Source: CAZKWG01 sp964615375 (GTDB taxonomy: Bacteria; Myxococcota_A; UBA796; CAZKWG01). From it: a stretch of 64,000 nucleotides of DNA. Below are positions 34,263-43,020 of this stretch, in pieces (position 1 is the first letter of the stretch; every line of letters starts with the position of its first letter). The notes under the pieces were generated by a model, which did not search any database, was not told where the DNA came from, and worked only from the letters and a program-made list of their open reading frames with translations. Made by a program: the position numbers and the translations under genes. The DNA lies in contig CAZTOW010000013.1 in assembly GCA_964615375.1 (NCBI GenBank), positions 62,001 through 126,000 of the forward strand, in the 5' to 3' direction.

Positions 34263-34339
34263 GAGTGCTCCAGGCGTCCCATGGACGCGGAGAGTGTTGT
34301 GTGGTGTCGCGGGGCGTCTCGTTCGCTCCCAACACCCAC

Positions 34340-34385
34340 AGCCTATGGCCGCCCCTCGCCGGGCGCTCATGACAGCCTATGACAG
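34340..34385 (-). promoter_or_regulatory. Second copy of the Pho-box-like element, with -10, before the metalloprotease
   Basis: On the minus strand CTGTCAT-AGG-CTGTCAT-GAGC occupies 34385-34365, then 19 nt to TAGGCT (34345-34340), and a further conserved ACCACACAACACTCTC at 34305-34290. At the other copy these sit at 19 nt and 57 nt; here at 19 nt and 59 nt. Confidence 0.6.
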
Positions 34386-34442
34386 TGGGCGCCTCGGCCG
34401 CACCCCGACACCCCCGACCTCCACCGGTTAAGCCCGCTCCCC

Positions 34443-35546
34443 GTGCGACGCGCCCTCCTCCTCGCCGCCCCCCTCTCCGCTGCCGGCGGCATCGTCGCGC
34501 ACGGGATCTATTTCCTCGCCCACCAGAGCTACGGCTTCGACGACCGCCAGAACCTGATGCTGGCGGGGGCGCTCTTCCTGCCCTACGTGCCGGCGGCGCT
34601 GCTGGCGGGGCCGGTGGGGCGGCGGATCGGCCACCGCGCGGCGCTTCACGCGGTCAACGCCGTCGCCATCCTGTCCGGTCTGCTGCTGGCCACGACCCCG
34701 CCCGTCTGGGCGCTGTGGCTGCTGGCCCCGCTCTACAACGGGGCGGCGGGGATGTTCTGGCCGCTGGTGGAGGGATACGTCGCGGGCGGCAAGCACGGCC
34801 CGGAGCTGCACCGAACGCTGGGCGTCTTCAACCTGACCTGGTCGGCGGCGCTGGCCCCGGCCCTCTGGATCGTGGGCGCGCTGGGCGAGAGCCTGCCCGC
34901 CACCTTCGGCGCGCTCATCGCCCTGCACGTCGTGGTGGGGCTGCTGGCCGCGGGGCTGCCCCGCGATCCACCGGACCACGAGGAGGAGGCGCGGCCGGTG
35001 GCCTCCCCGGTCTACCAGGCCCGCCTGCGCGCCTGCCGGGTGCTGCTGCCCATGAGCTACATGGTGATGGACGCGCTGGCGCCGCTGCTGCCCGGGATCT
35101 GGAGCCGCGCGCAGGTCGACAGCGGGCTGGGGGCCGTGCTCTCGTCCACCTGGATGATCGCGCGCTTCGGGGCCTTCCTGGGGCTCACGGCCTGGGCGGG
35201 CTGGCGGGGCAGCGGGGCCTTCCTGGTGGCGGCCACCGCGGCCCTGCTGGCAGGCTTCGGGATCGTGCTGGGGGTGCCGACGGCGCTGGCCGTGTTGCTG
35301 GGTCTCGTGGCCTTCGGCGTGGGCCAGGGGGGGCTGTACTTCGCCGCGATCTACTACGCGATGTCCGCGGGCGGGGACGCGGTGGAGTCGGGCGGGAAGC
35401 ACGAGGCGGTCATCGGGCTGGGCTACCTGGCGGGGCCGGCGCTGGCGCTGCTCGGGATGGCGGCGGGGGTGCCCCCGGTCCACGTCGTCGGGCCGGCGGC
35501 GACCCTGGGCGCGTTCTGGGCCTGGGCCCGGAGCAGAAGAGGCTGA
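34443..35546 (+). CDS. MFS-type transporter
   Basis: 367 aa from GTG 34443. About ten to eleven membrane segments. GPVGRRIGHR between segments 2 and 3 is the MFS A-motif-like loop; LAPLYNGAAGMFWPLVEGYVAG and GLGYLAGPALALLG are the characteristic small-residue helices. A cytoplasmic acidic loop (DPPDHEEEARP) separates the halves. Slightly short for MFS (400 is usual). Substrate unknown. It ends at a good terminator (35579-35611). Confidence 0.75.
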   Translation: MRRALLLAAPLSAAGGIVAHGIYFLAHQSYGFDDRQNLMLAGALFLPYVPAALLAGPVGRRIGHRAALHAVNAVAILSGLLLATTPPVWALWLLAPLYNGAAGMFWPLVEGYVAGGKHGPELHRTLGVFNLTWSAALAPALWIVGALGESLPATFGALIALHVVVGLLAAGLPRDPPDHEEEARPVASPVYQARLRACRVLLPMSYMVMDALAPLLPGIWSRAQVDSGLGAVLSSTWMIARFGAFLGLTAWAGWRGSGAFLVAATAALLAGFGIVLGVPTALAVLLGLVAFGVGQGGLYFAAIYYAMSAGGDAVESGGKHEAVIGLGYLAGPALALLGMAAGVPPVHVVGPAATLGAFWAWARSRRG

Positions 35547-35578
35547 TCGTCGACAAGCGCGGATGACGCGCCCCGCGT

Positions 35579-35611
35579 CGCCAAGACGCGACCCCCGGTC
35601 GCGCCTTGGCG
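35579..35611 (+). terminator. Intrinsic terminator after the MFS gene
   Basis: Inverted repeat CGCCAAGACGCGAC / GTCGCGCCTTGGCG, 14 bp with one mismatch and a 5-nt loop, followed by CTTTCTTGTT. It lies 32 nt after the MFS stop. Confidence 0.75.
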
Positions 35612-35625
35612 CTTTCTTGTTGGTC

Positions 35626-35699
35626 GATAGCTCACAGTCGGGCGTTTCCTGGGGTTCGATACTTCATGGACACGTCAACGCCCGACTGCTGTCGCTATC
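35626..35699. other. Large intergenic inverted repeat / stem-loop
   Basis: GATAGC...CAGTCGGGCGTT (35626-35646) pairs with AACGCCCGACTG...GCTATC (35677-35699): 12 perfect pairs plus 6 outer pairs across an internal loop, around a 30-nt loop. It is not followed by a T run. Structured RNA, a miniature mobile-element remnant or a regulator site are all possible. Confidence 0.45.
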
Positions 35700-35715
35700 T
35701 CCCCGCATCCCGTCC

Positions 35716-35739
35716 GGAGCGCGTATATTAACGCGCTCC
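35716..35739. promoter_or_regulatory. Palindromic operator-like site upstream of the GH13 gene
   Basis: GGAGCGCGT-ATATTA-ACGCGCTCC is a perfect 9/6/9 inverted repeat, with the AT centre containing a TATATT-like -10. It lies about 106 nt upstream of the alpha-amylase ATG. The rest of 35740-35845 holds nothing I can identify. Confidence 0.45.
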
Positions 35740-35845
35740 TGCTCGTGATGGCTCCCCGAGGCGCGGACCGGGACGGCCACGGTGGTCCTGGGCCAGCGCA
35801 CGCTCCTGTGGTGGGTGCTGGGGGGAGGGTGATACACAGAAGAGG

Positions 35846-37492
35846 ATGAGCCCCCCCCGCTCACGTCCGACCCGGCTCCCCCTGGTCTGTCTCGGTCTCG
35901 CCGCCTGCGCGGAGGTCGAGCCGGAGATCGCCAACTGGTGCGAGGTGCCCCCGCCCGAGGCGGCGGCCCCCGTCGTGGAGCCCGATGGACGGCTGATCTA
36001 CGAGATCTACGTGCGCTCCTTCCAGGACAGCGACGGCGACGGCACGGGCGACCTTCAGGGGGTGATCTCCCGCCTGGACCACCTGGCCAGCCTCGGCGTG
36101 GGCACGATCTGGCTGATGCCGGTCTTCGAGAGCCCGTCCGCGGCGGGCTACAACCCCGAGGACTTCGAGGCGGTGGAGCAGGACTACGGTGACGAGGCCG
36201 ATCTGGCCGCGCTGGTGGACGCCGCCGCCGCCCTGGACATGCGGGTCATCGTGGACGTGGCCATCAACCACAGCGCCGACACCCACCCCTGGTTTCAGCG
36301 CGCCCTCTCCGATCCCGACGACGAGGACGCCAACCGCCGCTACCTGATCTCCAAGCACCAGTGGGACGACGTGCGCTGGTACCCCACCGAGGACGAGCGC
36401 TACTTCTACGCCTTCTTCGGCGAGGACCACCCCGACCTGGACTGGACCGACCCGGTGGTGGCGAGCTACATGCGGGACATGCTCACGGGCTGGCTGGATG
36501 CAGGTGTGGGTGGATTCCGGGTGGACGCCGTGGTGCAGCTCATCGAGGAGGACGGGGAGGTGGCCAACACCCCCGGGAGCCACTGCGCGATGGCCTGGCT
36601 CGACGCCAGCCTGAAGGCGTCGCACCCGGACGCGCTGCTGCTCGCCGAGGCCTGGCACCAGGCGGTCGCGGGCAACATCATCTGGCTGGGCTCGGAGGAG
36701 GCGCCGGAGAGCGATCAGGTGATCGACGTCCCGCGACGGTACGCCATGCTCGACGCGCTGGAGCAGGGCAAGCCTGATCCACTCGCGCTTGTATTGGATC
36801 AACAGATCGCGTCCAATTTGGACGCGCGCCTGGCGCCCTACCTGAGCTCCCACGACGTAAAGCGCCTGGCCTCCCTGATCGAGGAGCGCGCGGCGCGGCG
36901 GATGTGGATGACCTTCCACCTGCTCGGCCACGGCCAGCCCATCCTGTACTACGGCGACGAGATCGACCTGCCGGACAACGACGACGGCAGCGGGCAGGAC
37001 TACGGTCAGCGCGGGCCGATGGCCTGGGACGACACCTACAACGGCGGCTTCACGACGGGCACGCCCTGGTACTCGGTGGACAGCCGCTACCTGGACGGGC
37101 TGAACGTGGCCGCCCAGGACCAGGACCCGGAGAGCATGCTGAGCCTGGTGCGCGCGCTCACCGGGCTGCGCCAGGCCAGCGAGGCCGCGCGGCTGGGCGA
37201 GACGACCCGGCTCCAGACCGACCAGCCCTCGGCGCTGGCCCTGCTGCGCCGACAGGACGAGGAGGCGGTGCTGGTGCTGCTGAACCTCTCCTCGGCGAGC
37301 GTGAGCGGCCCCACGCTGACGCTGCCGGCGGGCCTCGACGGCTGGGTGGACCTGACCGGGGGCGCGCTCACCCAGAGCGGGAACGCGACCCAGACCGAGG
37401 ATCTTCCAGGCTGGGGCTACCGGGTGCTGGCCACCCAGCAGCTCGCGTCCTATGCGGTGCCGGCGGCGGAGGAGCCCTCCGCCAGCCCCTGA
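35846..37492 (+). CDS. GH13 alpha-amylase-family lipoprotein
   Basis: 548 aa. Lipobox in LVCLGLAAC. The catalytic (beta/alpha)8 barrel is complete: IYEIYVRSFQDSDGDGTGDLQGV, DVAINHSADTHPWF, GVGGFRVDAV (nucleophile Asp), ALLLAEAWH (acid/base Glu), YLSSHDVKRLAS (third Asp) and PILYYGDEIDLPDND. The last 90 residues are an all-beta C-domain. It hydrolyses or transglycosylates alpha-glucans on the cell surface; subfamily uncertain. AT-rich codons at 36780-36825 form a GCGTCCAA-T-TTGGACGC palindrome, unlike the rest of the gene. Confidence 0.9.
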   Translation: MSPPRSRPTRLPLVCLGLAACAEVEPEIANWCEVPPPEAAAPVVEPDGRLIYEIYVRSFQDSDGDGTGDLQGVISRLDHLASLGVGTIWLMPVFESPSAAGYNPEDFEAVEQDYGDEADLAALVDAAAALDMRVIVDVAINHSADTHPWFQRALSDPDDEDANRRYLISKHQWDDVRWYPTEDERYFYAFFGEDHPDLDWTDPVVASYMRDMLTGWLDAGVGGFRVDAVVQLIEEDGEVANTPGSHCAMAWLDASLKASHPDALLLAEAWHQAVAGNIIWLGSEEAPESDQVIDVPRRYAMLDALEQGKPDPLALVLDQQIASNLDARLAPYLSSHDVKRLASLIEERAARRMWMTFHLLGHGQPILYYGDEIDLPDNDDGSGQDYGQRGPMAWDDTYNGGFTTGTPWYSVDSRYLDGLNVAAQDQDPESMLSLVRALTGLRQASEAARLGETTRLQTDQPSALALLRRQDEEAVLVLLNLSSASVSGPTLTLPAGLDGWVDLTGGALTQSGNATQTEDLPGWGYRVLATQQLASYAVPAAEEPSASP

Positions 37493-37502
37493 TCGCCCAG
37501 CC

Positions 37503-39116
37503 TCAACGCCGCGCCTGCTCCGGCCGCGCGCGCTGCTGGGCCGCGGCCAGGGTCCCGGCCACCCGCCCGTAGTAGTAGCAGGCCAGGACGCTGCCGGCGA
37601 AGCCGCTCCCCGCCCCGCCGTTCGGCAGCATCCCCGCCACCTCGCCCGCCGCATACAGGCCCGGGATGGGCTCCCCCTCGGCGTCCAGCACGCGCGCGTC
37701 GGTGTCGATCACCACCCCGCCGAAGGCCTTGGCCAGCCCCGGCGTGAGCCGCACCGACCACCACAGATCCGAGGTGAAGAGCGCCTCCGGCGTGAACTCG
37801 CGCCCGAAGGCGTCCACGCCGCCCGTCTCCGAGAGCAGGCCCACCTCCGCGACCGTGGCCTCCAGGCCCTCGGCGTCCAGCCCCGCCAGCGCGGCGAGCG
37901 CCGTCGGCGTGGCCGCGACCGCCACGTCGCTGGAGAGCAGCGCCAGCTCCTCGAGCGTGAGCTTTTCCTCCACGCCCGGGTCCTCCCAGTTGTACTGAGG
38001 GCGCGTGACCGTGACCCGCTCGGCGAGCCTGTCGGGGAGGATCGCGTAGATCTCGTCGTCCGGGGCCGCGTCGAAGAAGTCGAAGGAGCGCGTCATGGCC
38101 TCGTCCATGAAGCGCATCCCGAGCGAGTCCACCACGAGGCCCTGGTCCAGCCCCCCGAGGATGAGCGCCTCGCCCTCGTCGCGCTCGGGATCGGGCACGG
38201 CGTGGACGTAGACCCCGATGTGCTCGCGGGCCGAGAACGCCGCCCCCACGCGCTCCAGGAAGGCGAGCCCGCCGCCGTCCGACTCGGGGTTGGTCTCGTA
38301 GACCATCCGCCGGCCCGCCAGATCCGGGCGCGCCGCCTCCACGCGGCCCTGGTCGCGCAGGAAGCCCCCCGTGGTGATGATGACGGCGTCCGCGTGCAGC
38401 GTGCCCTGCCGCCCCGTCTCCACGTCGGTCCAGCGCGCCCCGATGACCCGGCCCTCGCGCACCAGCAGCTCGGTGGCCTCCACCCCCAGCCGGATGTCCC
38501 CCTGGAAGTTCTCGATCAGCGCGAGCCGGGTCTCCTCGCCGCGGACCTGGTGCATGCGCGGCGTCACGCCCGCGTCCGGATCCGAGCTGAGCCCGATGTA
38601 GATGAAGCCGCGGTCCACCAGCCAGTCGAGCGTCTCCGAGGACGCCTCCAGGAAGGCCAACACGCCGGGCTCAGCGCCCGAGACCCCCGTGAGCGAGGAC
38701 CACTCCGCGGCGGCGTCCTCCGCCGAGTCCTCCACGCCCGCGGCGGCCTGATAGCGGGTGCCGACGGCGAAGGCCCGGGTGGCGTAGGTGATCCCGGCGC
38801 CCGCCACGCTGTCCCGCTCCAGGATGACCACCTCGGCCCCGGCCTCGCTCGCCGCGATCCCCGCGGCGAGGCCCGCGGGCCCGGAGCCGATGACGAGGAC
38901 GCCCGTGGACTCCAGCGTCGCGCCCGGCGCCCCGGGCTCCGGGGGCTCCCGCTCGGGCGTCGGCGTCGGCGTCGCGGTCTCCTCTCCGCCCTCCGGGGGC
39001 GTGTAGACCGGCTCCTGCGCGCCGGGGCGCAGCTCCCAGGTCCCCTCGGGCGAGGCCCCCGGAGCGCAGGCCATCAGGACCAGCATCGCCCCGAGCCCCG
39101 GCCACCGACCGCTCAC
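37503..39116 (-). CDS. FAD-dependent oxidoreductase lipoprotein (FAD_binding_2), copy 2
   Basis: 537 aa. GTG 39116 overlaps the upstream paralog's stop by 4 nt. The start has Arg then GLGAMLVLMAC, a short lipoprotein signal; residues 22-50 are a Pro/Glu linker. LVIGSGPAGLAAGIAASEAG is the FAD GxGxxG motif with ILERD. VIITTGGFLRDQ, GLYAAGEVAGMLPNGGAGSGF and the C-terminal FGG region match fumarate-reductase/ketosteroid-dehydrogenase-type flavoproteins. Extracytoplasmic location is unusual, since FAD is loaded in the cytoplasm unless Tat or an ApbE-like route is used; no twin Arg is visible. Confidence 0.82.
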   Translation of the reverse strand: MSGRWPGLGAMLVLMACAPGASPEGTWELRPGAQEPVYTPPEGGEETATPTPTPEREPPEPGAPGATLESTGVLVIGSGPAGLAAGIAASEAGAEVVILERDSVAGAGITYATRAFAVGTRYQAAAGVEDSAEDAAAEWSSLTGVSGAEPGVLAFLEASSETLDWLVDRGFIYIGLSSDPDAGVTPRMHQVRGEETRLALIENFQGDIRLGVEATELLVREGRVIGARWTDVETGRQGTLHADAVIITTGGFLRDQGRVEAARPDLAGRRMVYETNPESDGGGLAFLERVGAAFSAREHIGVYVHAVPDPERDEGEALILGGLDQGLVVDSLGMRFMDEAMTRSFDFFDAAPDDEIYAILPDRLAERVTVTRPQYNWEDPGVEEKLTLEELALLSSDVAVAATPTALAALAGLDAEGLEATVAEVGLLSETGGVDAFGREFTPEALFTSDLWWSVRLTPGLAKAFGGVVIDTDARVLDAEGEPIPGLYAAGEVAGMLPNGGAGSGFAGSVLACYYYGRVAGTLAAAQQRARPEQARR

Positions 39117-40798
39117 TCCGCCTCCAGCGCCAGGGTCGCCGCGTTGGTCCCCGCGATGCGCCCGAAGGTGTAGCAGGCCCCCGCCGAGCCGGTGAAGCCC
39201 GCGCCCCCGCCGCCGTCGGGGATCATCCCCGCCACCTCGCCCGCCGCGTACAGCCCCACGATCACCGCGCCGTCCTCGTCCAGCACCCGCGCCTCGGTGT
39301 CCGTGCGCACGCCCCCGAAGGCCTTGGCCAGCCCCGGCGCGAGCCGCGCGGCCCACCATACGTCGCTCTCGAACAGGTCGGTGAGCGTGAAGTCCCGCCC
39401 GAAAGCGTCGGTCTCTCCCGCGAGGATCATCGCGTTGACCTCGCTGACCGTGTCCAGCAGCCCGAGCTCGTCGATGCCCGTCGCCAGCGCGAGGTTGGAC
39501 AGCGAGTCCGCGTCAAAGACGTCCGGCGAGTCCGACGCCAGCGCCACGAGCTCGTAGGCCTCGGGCGTCTCCACGTCCTCCCAGTTGTAGGCCGGGCGCG
39601 CGACGCGCAGGCTGGCGGCGCGCGCGTCGGTGGTGACCAGGAAGATCTCCCCGTCGGGGAGCTCGTCGAAGAGGTCCAGCGAGCGGGCCAGAGACTCGTC
39701 GGCGAAGCGCTCGCCCGAGGTCCCGACGATCAGGTGCTCGTCCGGGGAGCTGAAGACCAGCGCCTCCCCTTCCTCCTCATACGGGTCGCGGATGGCGTGG
39801 ACGTAGACCCCCACCCCGTCCATGTGGGTGAAGTCCGCGCCCACCGCCTCCAGGAAGGCGACGCCGCCCCCGTCGGACTGGGGGTTGGTCTCCGCCACGA
39901 GCGTCCGCGTGGAGAGCTCCGGGCGGGAGCTGGTGACGAGCTCGCGGTCGCGCAGGAAGCCCCCGGTCGCCACCACCACCGCCCCCGCCGCCGTGCGGCC
40001 CGTCTCGCCGCTGGCGAGCTCCGTCCAGCTCACCCCCGTCACGACCCCGTCCTCGACCAGCAGCTCGTCCACCTCCACCCCGACGGAGAGCTCACCGTCG
40101 TAAGCCTCCAGGATGGCCAGCCGGGAGCCCTTGCCGTCCAGCTGGTGGACGCGCTCCAGATCCCCCGCGTCCAGGTCCGTGGTGACGCCGTCGACGACGA
40201 GCCCGTAGCCCTCCATCCAGGCCAGCGCGTCGGCGGAGGCCTCCAGGAAGGTGGTCACGGCCGGCGTGTCCCCGTCCACGCCCGTGATGTCGTCCCACTC
40301 CTCGGCGGCGATGGTTGGCGAGTCGCTGACCCCCAGCGCCTCCTGATAGGCCGTTCCGACCGCGAAGAAGCGCCCACCGTAGACGATCCCCTCGCCCGCT
40401 GTCGAGGCCCGGTCCAGCACCAGCACGCTGGCCCCCAGCTCGCGCGCGGCCAGCGCCGCGGCCATGCCCGCCGGCCCCGAGCCCACCACCACCACGTCCA
40501 CCTCGGTGGGGATCGCGTCCGCGCCCCCCGTGTCGTCGGGGTAGGTGGGCTCCTCGAGCGCCTGGTCCTCCTCGGTGGACACGCGCAACGTGGGGCCACG
40601 GCCGGGTCGGTGCGCGCCGAGCCAGCGCACCAGGCTCCCGAACACGCCGGGCTCCTCCACCCTCGCGCGCCCGCTCTCGGCCGCCGAGGCCCGCCCCTCC
40701 AGACCGGCGACGCCCCGGCCCGCGTCCGGGCGACACGAGGCGACGCCCGTGACGCACACAGCGCTCACGGCGCAGAGGAGCGGCAGCGGCCGACGCAT
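39113..40798 (-). CDS. FAD-dependent oxidoreductase lipoprotein (FAD_binding_2), copy 1
   Basis: 561 aa, the upstream of a tandem pair. Signal MRRPLPLLCAVSAVCVTGVASC has a lipobox; residues 25-90 are a charged linker. VVVVGSGPAGMAAALAARELGASVLVLDRA is the dinucleotide-binding motif, VVVATGGFLRDREL and GLYAAGEVAGMIPDGGGGAGF are shared with copy 2, as are TNP(Q/E)SDGGG(V/L)AFLE and WW(A/S)(A/V)RL(A/T)PGLAKAFGG. So the genes arose by duplication. ATG 40798 has a leaderless promoter. It follows the homocysteine methyltransferase by 14 nt. Confidence 0.82.
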   Translation of the reverse strand: MRRPLPLLCAVSAVCVTGVASCRPDAGRGVAGLEGRASAAESGRARVEEPGVFGSLVRWLGAHRPGRGPTLRVSTEEDQALEEPTYPDDTGGADAIPTEVDVVVVGSGPAGMAAALAARELGASVLVLDRASTAGEGIVYGGRFFAVGTAYQEALGVSDSPTIAAEEWDDITGVDGDTPAVTTFLEASADALAWMEGYGLVVDGVTTDLDAGDLERVHQLDGKGSRLAILEAYDGELSVGVEVDELLVEDGVVTGVSWTELASGETGRTAAGAVVVATGGFLRDRELVTSSRPELSTRTLVAETNPQSDGGGVAFLEAVGADFTHMDGVGVYVHAIRDPYEEEGEALVFSSPDEHLIVGTSGERFADESLARSLDLFDELPDGEIFLVTTDARAASLRVARPAYNWEDVETPEAYELVALASDSPDVFDADSLSNLALATGIDELGLLDTVSEVNAMILAGETDAFGRDFTLTDLFESDVWWAARLAPGLAKAFGGVRTDTEARVLDEDGAVIVGLYAAGEVAGMIPDGGGGAGFTGSAGACYTFGRIAGTNAATLALEAE

Positions 40799-40804
40799 GG
40801 GAAG

Positions 40805-40810
40805 AGTATA
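40805..40810 (-). promoter_or_regulatory. -10 element TATACT, leaderless promoter of the flavoprotein pair
   Basis: TATACT, 6 nt, then ATG 40798; TTTGCA lies 17 nt upstream as a possible -35. The hexamer overlaps the end of the upstream gene's intergenic gap, so the flavoprotein genes can be made without the transporter/methyltransferase genes. Confidence 0.5.
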
Positions 40811-40812
40811 GA

Positions 40813-41655
40813 TCAGGCTCGGTGCCCTGCAAAGCGCCTGGCCAGCGCGGCGGTGTGGGCGGGCCCAGTGCCGCAGCAGCTCCCGATCAGGGTCGCGCCG
40901 GCCGCCACCCAACCCTCGGCGAGCGCGGCGTAACGCTCCGCCGCCGCCTCGGCCTCGCCCGTCCAACCCATGCCCTCCGCCGGGTGGCCCGCGTTGGCGT
41001 AGGCGCCGAAAGGGACACCCGCCGCCGAGATGGCCTCCAGGAAGGGCCGCGTCCGCGCCGCCGGCACGCAGTTGACCAGCACCGCCGCCGCCCCGCGCGC
41101 CGCCGCCTCTCGCGCCGCCCGCCCCATCGCCTCGGGGCTGAGAAGGTCCGCCTCCGGCCCCGCCGTGAACGCCACCCAGGTCTCCCGCCCCGTCTCCAGG
41201 CAGGCGTCCAGCGCCGCCAGCGCCTCGCCCGCGTGCGGGAAGGTCTCGCACAGCAGCAGGTCACAGCCCGCGTCCGCCAGGACCCGCGCCAGCTCGGCGT
41301 GCTCGGGGCCCGGGTCGGGCGGGCTCAGCCAGGGCGAGTAGCAGTCCTCCAGCGGCGCCACGCAGCCGGCCACGAGCTGCCCCGCGGGCACGCTCTCGCG
41401 GGCCAGCCGGACGGCCAGCCGGGCGAGCGCCTCCCACCGATCCGGGTAGGTCCGACGCTTCGTGCGGAAGGTGTCCGTGGTGTGGACCCGGGCCCCCGCC
41501 GCCGCGTAGTCGCGGTGGATGGCGGCGACCACCTCGGGGGCGTGCTCCAGCGCATACGCGCTCCAGACCGGCGTGGGGATGGGCACGCCCCGCGCCTCGA
41601 GCTCCGTGCCCATCGGCCCGTTCAGGAGCAGCAGCCCGTCCGGGCGCGCGATCAC
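40813..41655 (-). CDS. Homocysteine S-methyltransferase family protein
   Basis: 280 aa from GTG 41655, which overlaps the transporter stop by 4 nt with GGGGAAGG upstream; an ATG at 41694 is an alternative. The barrel carries LLLLNGPMGTELEARG at the start, HTTDTFRTKRRT, CETFPHAGEALAAL and the zinc ligands in AVLVNCVPAA and LIGSCCGTGPAHTAAL, all typical of methionine-forming methyltransferases that use betaine, S-methylmethionine or similar donors. Cytosolic. Donor unknown. Confidence 0.85.
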   Translation of the reverse strand: MIARPDGLLLLNGPMGTELEARGVPIPTPVWSAYALEHAPEVVAAIHRDYAAAGARVHTTDTFRTKRRTYPDRWEALARLAVRLARESVPAGQLVAGCVAPLEDCYSPWLSPPDPGPEHAELARVLADAGCDLLLCETFPHAGEALAALDACLETGRETWVAFTAGPEADLLSPEAMGRAAREAAARGAAAVLVNCVPAARTRPFLEAISAAGVPFGAYANAGHPAEGMGWTGEAEAAAERYAALAEGWVAAGATLIGSCCGTGPAHTAALARRFAGHRA

Positions 41656-42923
41656 AGGTGCGCCTTCCCCGAATTGTTGCGATGCAGCATCCACCCCAGC
41701 GCGCAGAGGCAGAAGATGGCCGAGACCAGCAGCAGCCCAAAGGTCGTGCTGGGATCAGGGTCCTTCATGAAGCGCGGGAGCACGACCTCTTGCAGGACTG
41801 GACCCATCGAGCCGATCCCGCTGATCAGCCCGGCGGCCAGCGCGGCCTTGCGAGGCGATCCGATGTTCACCGCCCCCGCGCCCGTCAGCAGCGCGTCCGG
41901 CCCGAAGAGGAAGAAGCCCACCAGCCCGATGCCCACCGCGAAGAGCGCGAGGTCCTGCGTCCCGCCCACGTAGAGGAAGGCCATCGACAGCACCATCATC
42001 GAGGTGAAGTAGAAGCTGAGCCGCGAGAGGCTGCCGCGGAAGACCCGATCCGCCAGGAAGCCGGCGGCGATGGTGCCGGCGAAGCCCGCGGCGTCGAAGA
42101 TGCTGGACATGTATCCCGCGTCCTCCCCGCTCAAGGAGAAGTAGCGGTTCAGCATCAGCGGCACCCAGCTCCAGAAGGCGTAGCGGATGAGCTTGGAGAA
42201 GAAGTAGAAGGTCCCGATCAGGCCGATGTTGAAGATCACGGCGCGCGGCAGCGACCCGTCCTCGCTCGCCCCTCCGGGCGTGGTGGGCTCGCCCGCGACC
42301 GGCGGGTCCTCCACCGGGGGGAGCCCCACGTCCTCGGGCCGGTTCCGCTGATTGAACGCCATGAAGGCGAGGATCGCCAGCATGACCAGCGAACCGCCGA
42401 AGAAGGACCAGCGGTAGCCGCCCATCCCCAGCATCCAGGCGGCGAAGGGCCCGGCCACCAGCGAGCCGATCTGGAAGTTCGTGGCCCAGGGACCCATGAC
42501 GCTGGCGCGCTCGCCCCGGTGGAACCAGCGCCCCATGGTGCCCACGCAGCTCGACCAGCCCGTCGCCTGCACCAGCCCGTTGAGCGCCATCAACACGCCA
42601 AAGGTCGCCGCCGAGTCCGTGATGCCGAAGCCCGCGTTCACCAGCAGCGTGATCGTCATGCCCGTCAGCAGCACCGCGCGCGGCCCGAAGCGATCCCCCG
42701 CCCAGCCCGCCGTGAACTGCCCGATCACGTAGGCCACCAGGTAGACCGCGCCCAGGTTGCCCACCATCTGGTCGGACCAGCCGTGGGTCTCGATCAGATC
42801 GGCCTTGGCGATGTTGTAGGGCTTCCGGCAGAAGTAGTAGCCGAAGTAGCCGAGCCAGGTAGCGGCGAAGATCCGCATGCGCCAGGCGCGGAGCTGGGGG
42901 TCGAGCGGGCCGGTGTCGGACAT
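41652..42923 (-). CDS. MFS transporter of the organophosphate:phosphate antiporter (GlpT/UhpT) type
   Basis: 423 aa, 12 membrane segments. The first loop LGYFGYYFCRKPYNIAKADL with its Tyr and Arg is diagnostic for the OPA family, followed by GNLGAVYLVAYVIGQFTAGWAGDRFGPR and RWFHRGERASVMGPWATNFQIG. It should exchange a phosphorylated metabolite, or sense one as UhpC does. It is the first gene of a four-gene minus-strand run and overlaps the methyltransferase gene. The ATG has a -10 6 nt upstream. Confidence 0.85.
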   Translation of the reverse strand: MSDTGPLDPQLRAWRMRIFAATWLGYFGYYFCRKPYNIAKADLIETHGWSDQMVGNLGAVYLVAYVIGQFTAGWAGDRFGPRAVLLTGMTITLLVNAGFGITDSAATFGVLMALNGLVQATGWSSCVGTMGRWFHRGERASVMGPWATNFQIGSLVAGPFAAWMLGMGGYRWSFFGGSLVMLAILAFMAFNQRNRPEDVGLPPVEDPPVAGEPTTPGGASEDGSLPRAVIFNIGLIGTFYFFSKLIRYAFWSWVPLMLNRYFSLSGEDAGYMSSIFDAAGFAGTIAAGFLADRVFRGSLSRLSFYFTSMMVLSMAFLYVGGTQDLALFAVGIGLVGFFLFGPDALLTGAGAVNIGSPRKAALAAGLISGIGSMGPVLQEVVLPRFMKDPDPSTTFGLLLVSAIFCLCALGWMLHRNNSGKAHL

Positions 42924-42929
42924 GGCGGC

Positions 42930-42935
42930 ACTCTA
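42930..42935 (-). promoter_or_regulatory. -10 element TAGAGT, leaderless promoter of the OPA transporter
   Basis: TAGAGT is followed by exactly 6 nt and ATG 42923; no ribosome site. Confidence 0.45.
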
Positions 42936-43020
42936 CCGCAATTCCGAACGTCGCGCGTGTTTGCGACCGGGATCTACCGCGCGCCCCGATCCCGGTTAGC
43001 CCTCGGGCGAGGGTGCTCGC

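Noticed and set aside
35635..35690. Region with GGTTCGATACTTC that resembles a tRNA T-arm.
   Set aside because: No anticodon or acceptor stem can be drawn; the sequence belongs to the inverted-repeat loop.
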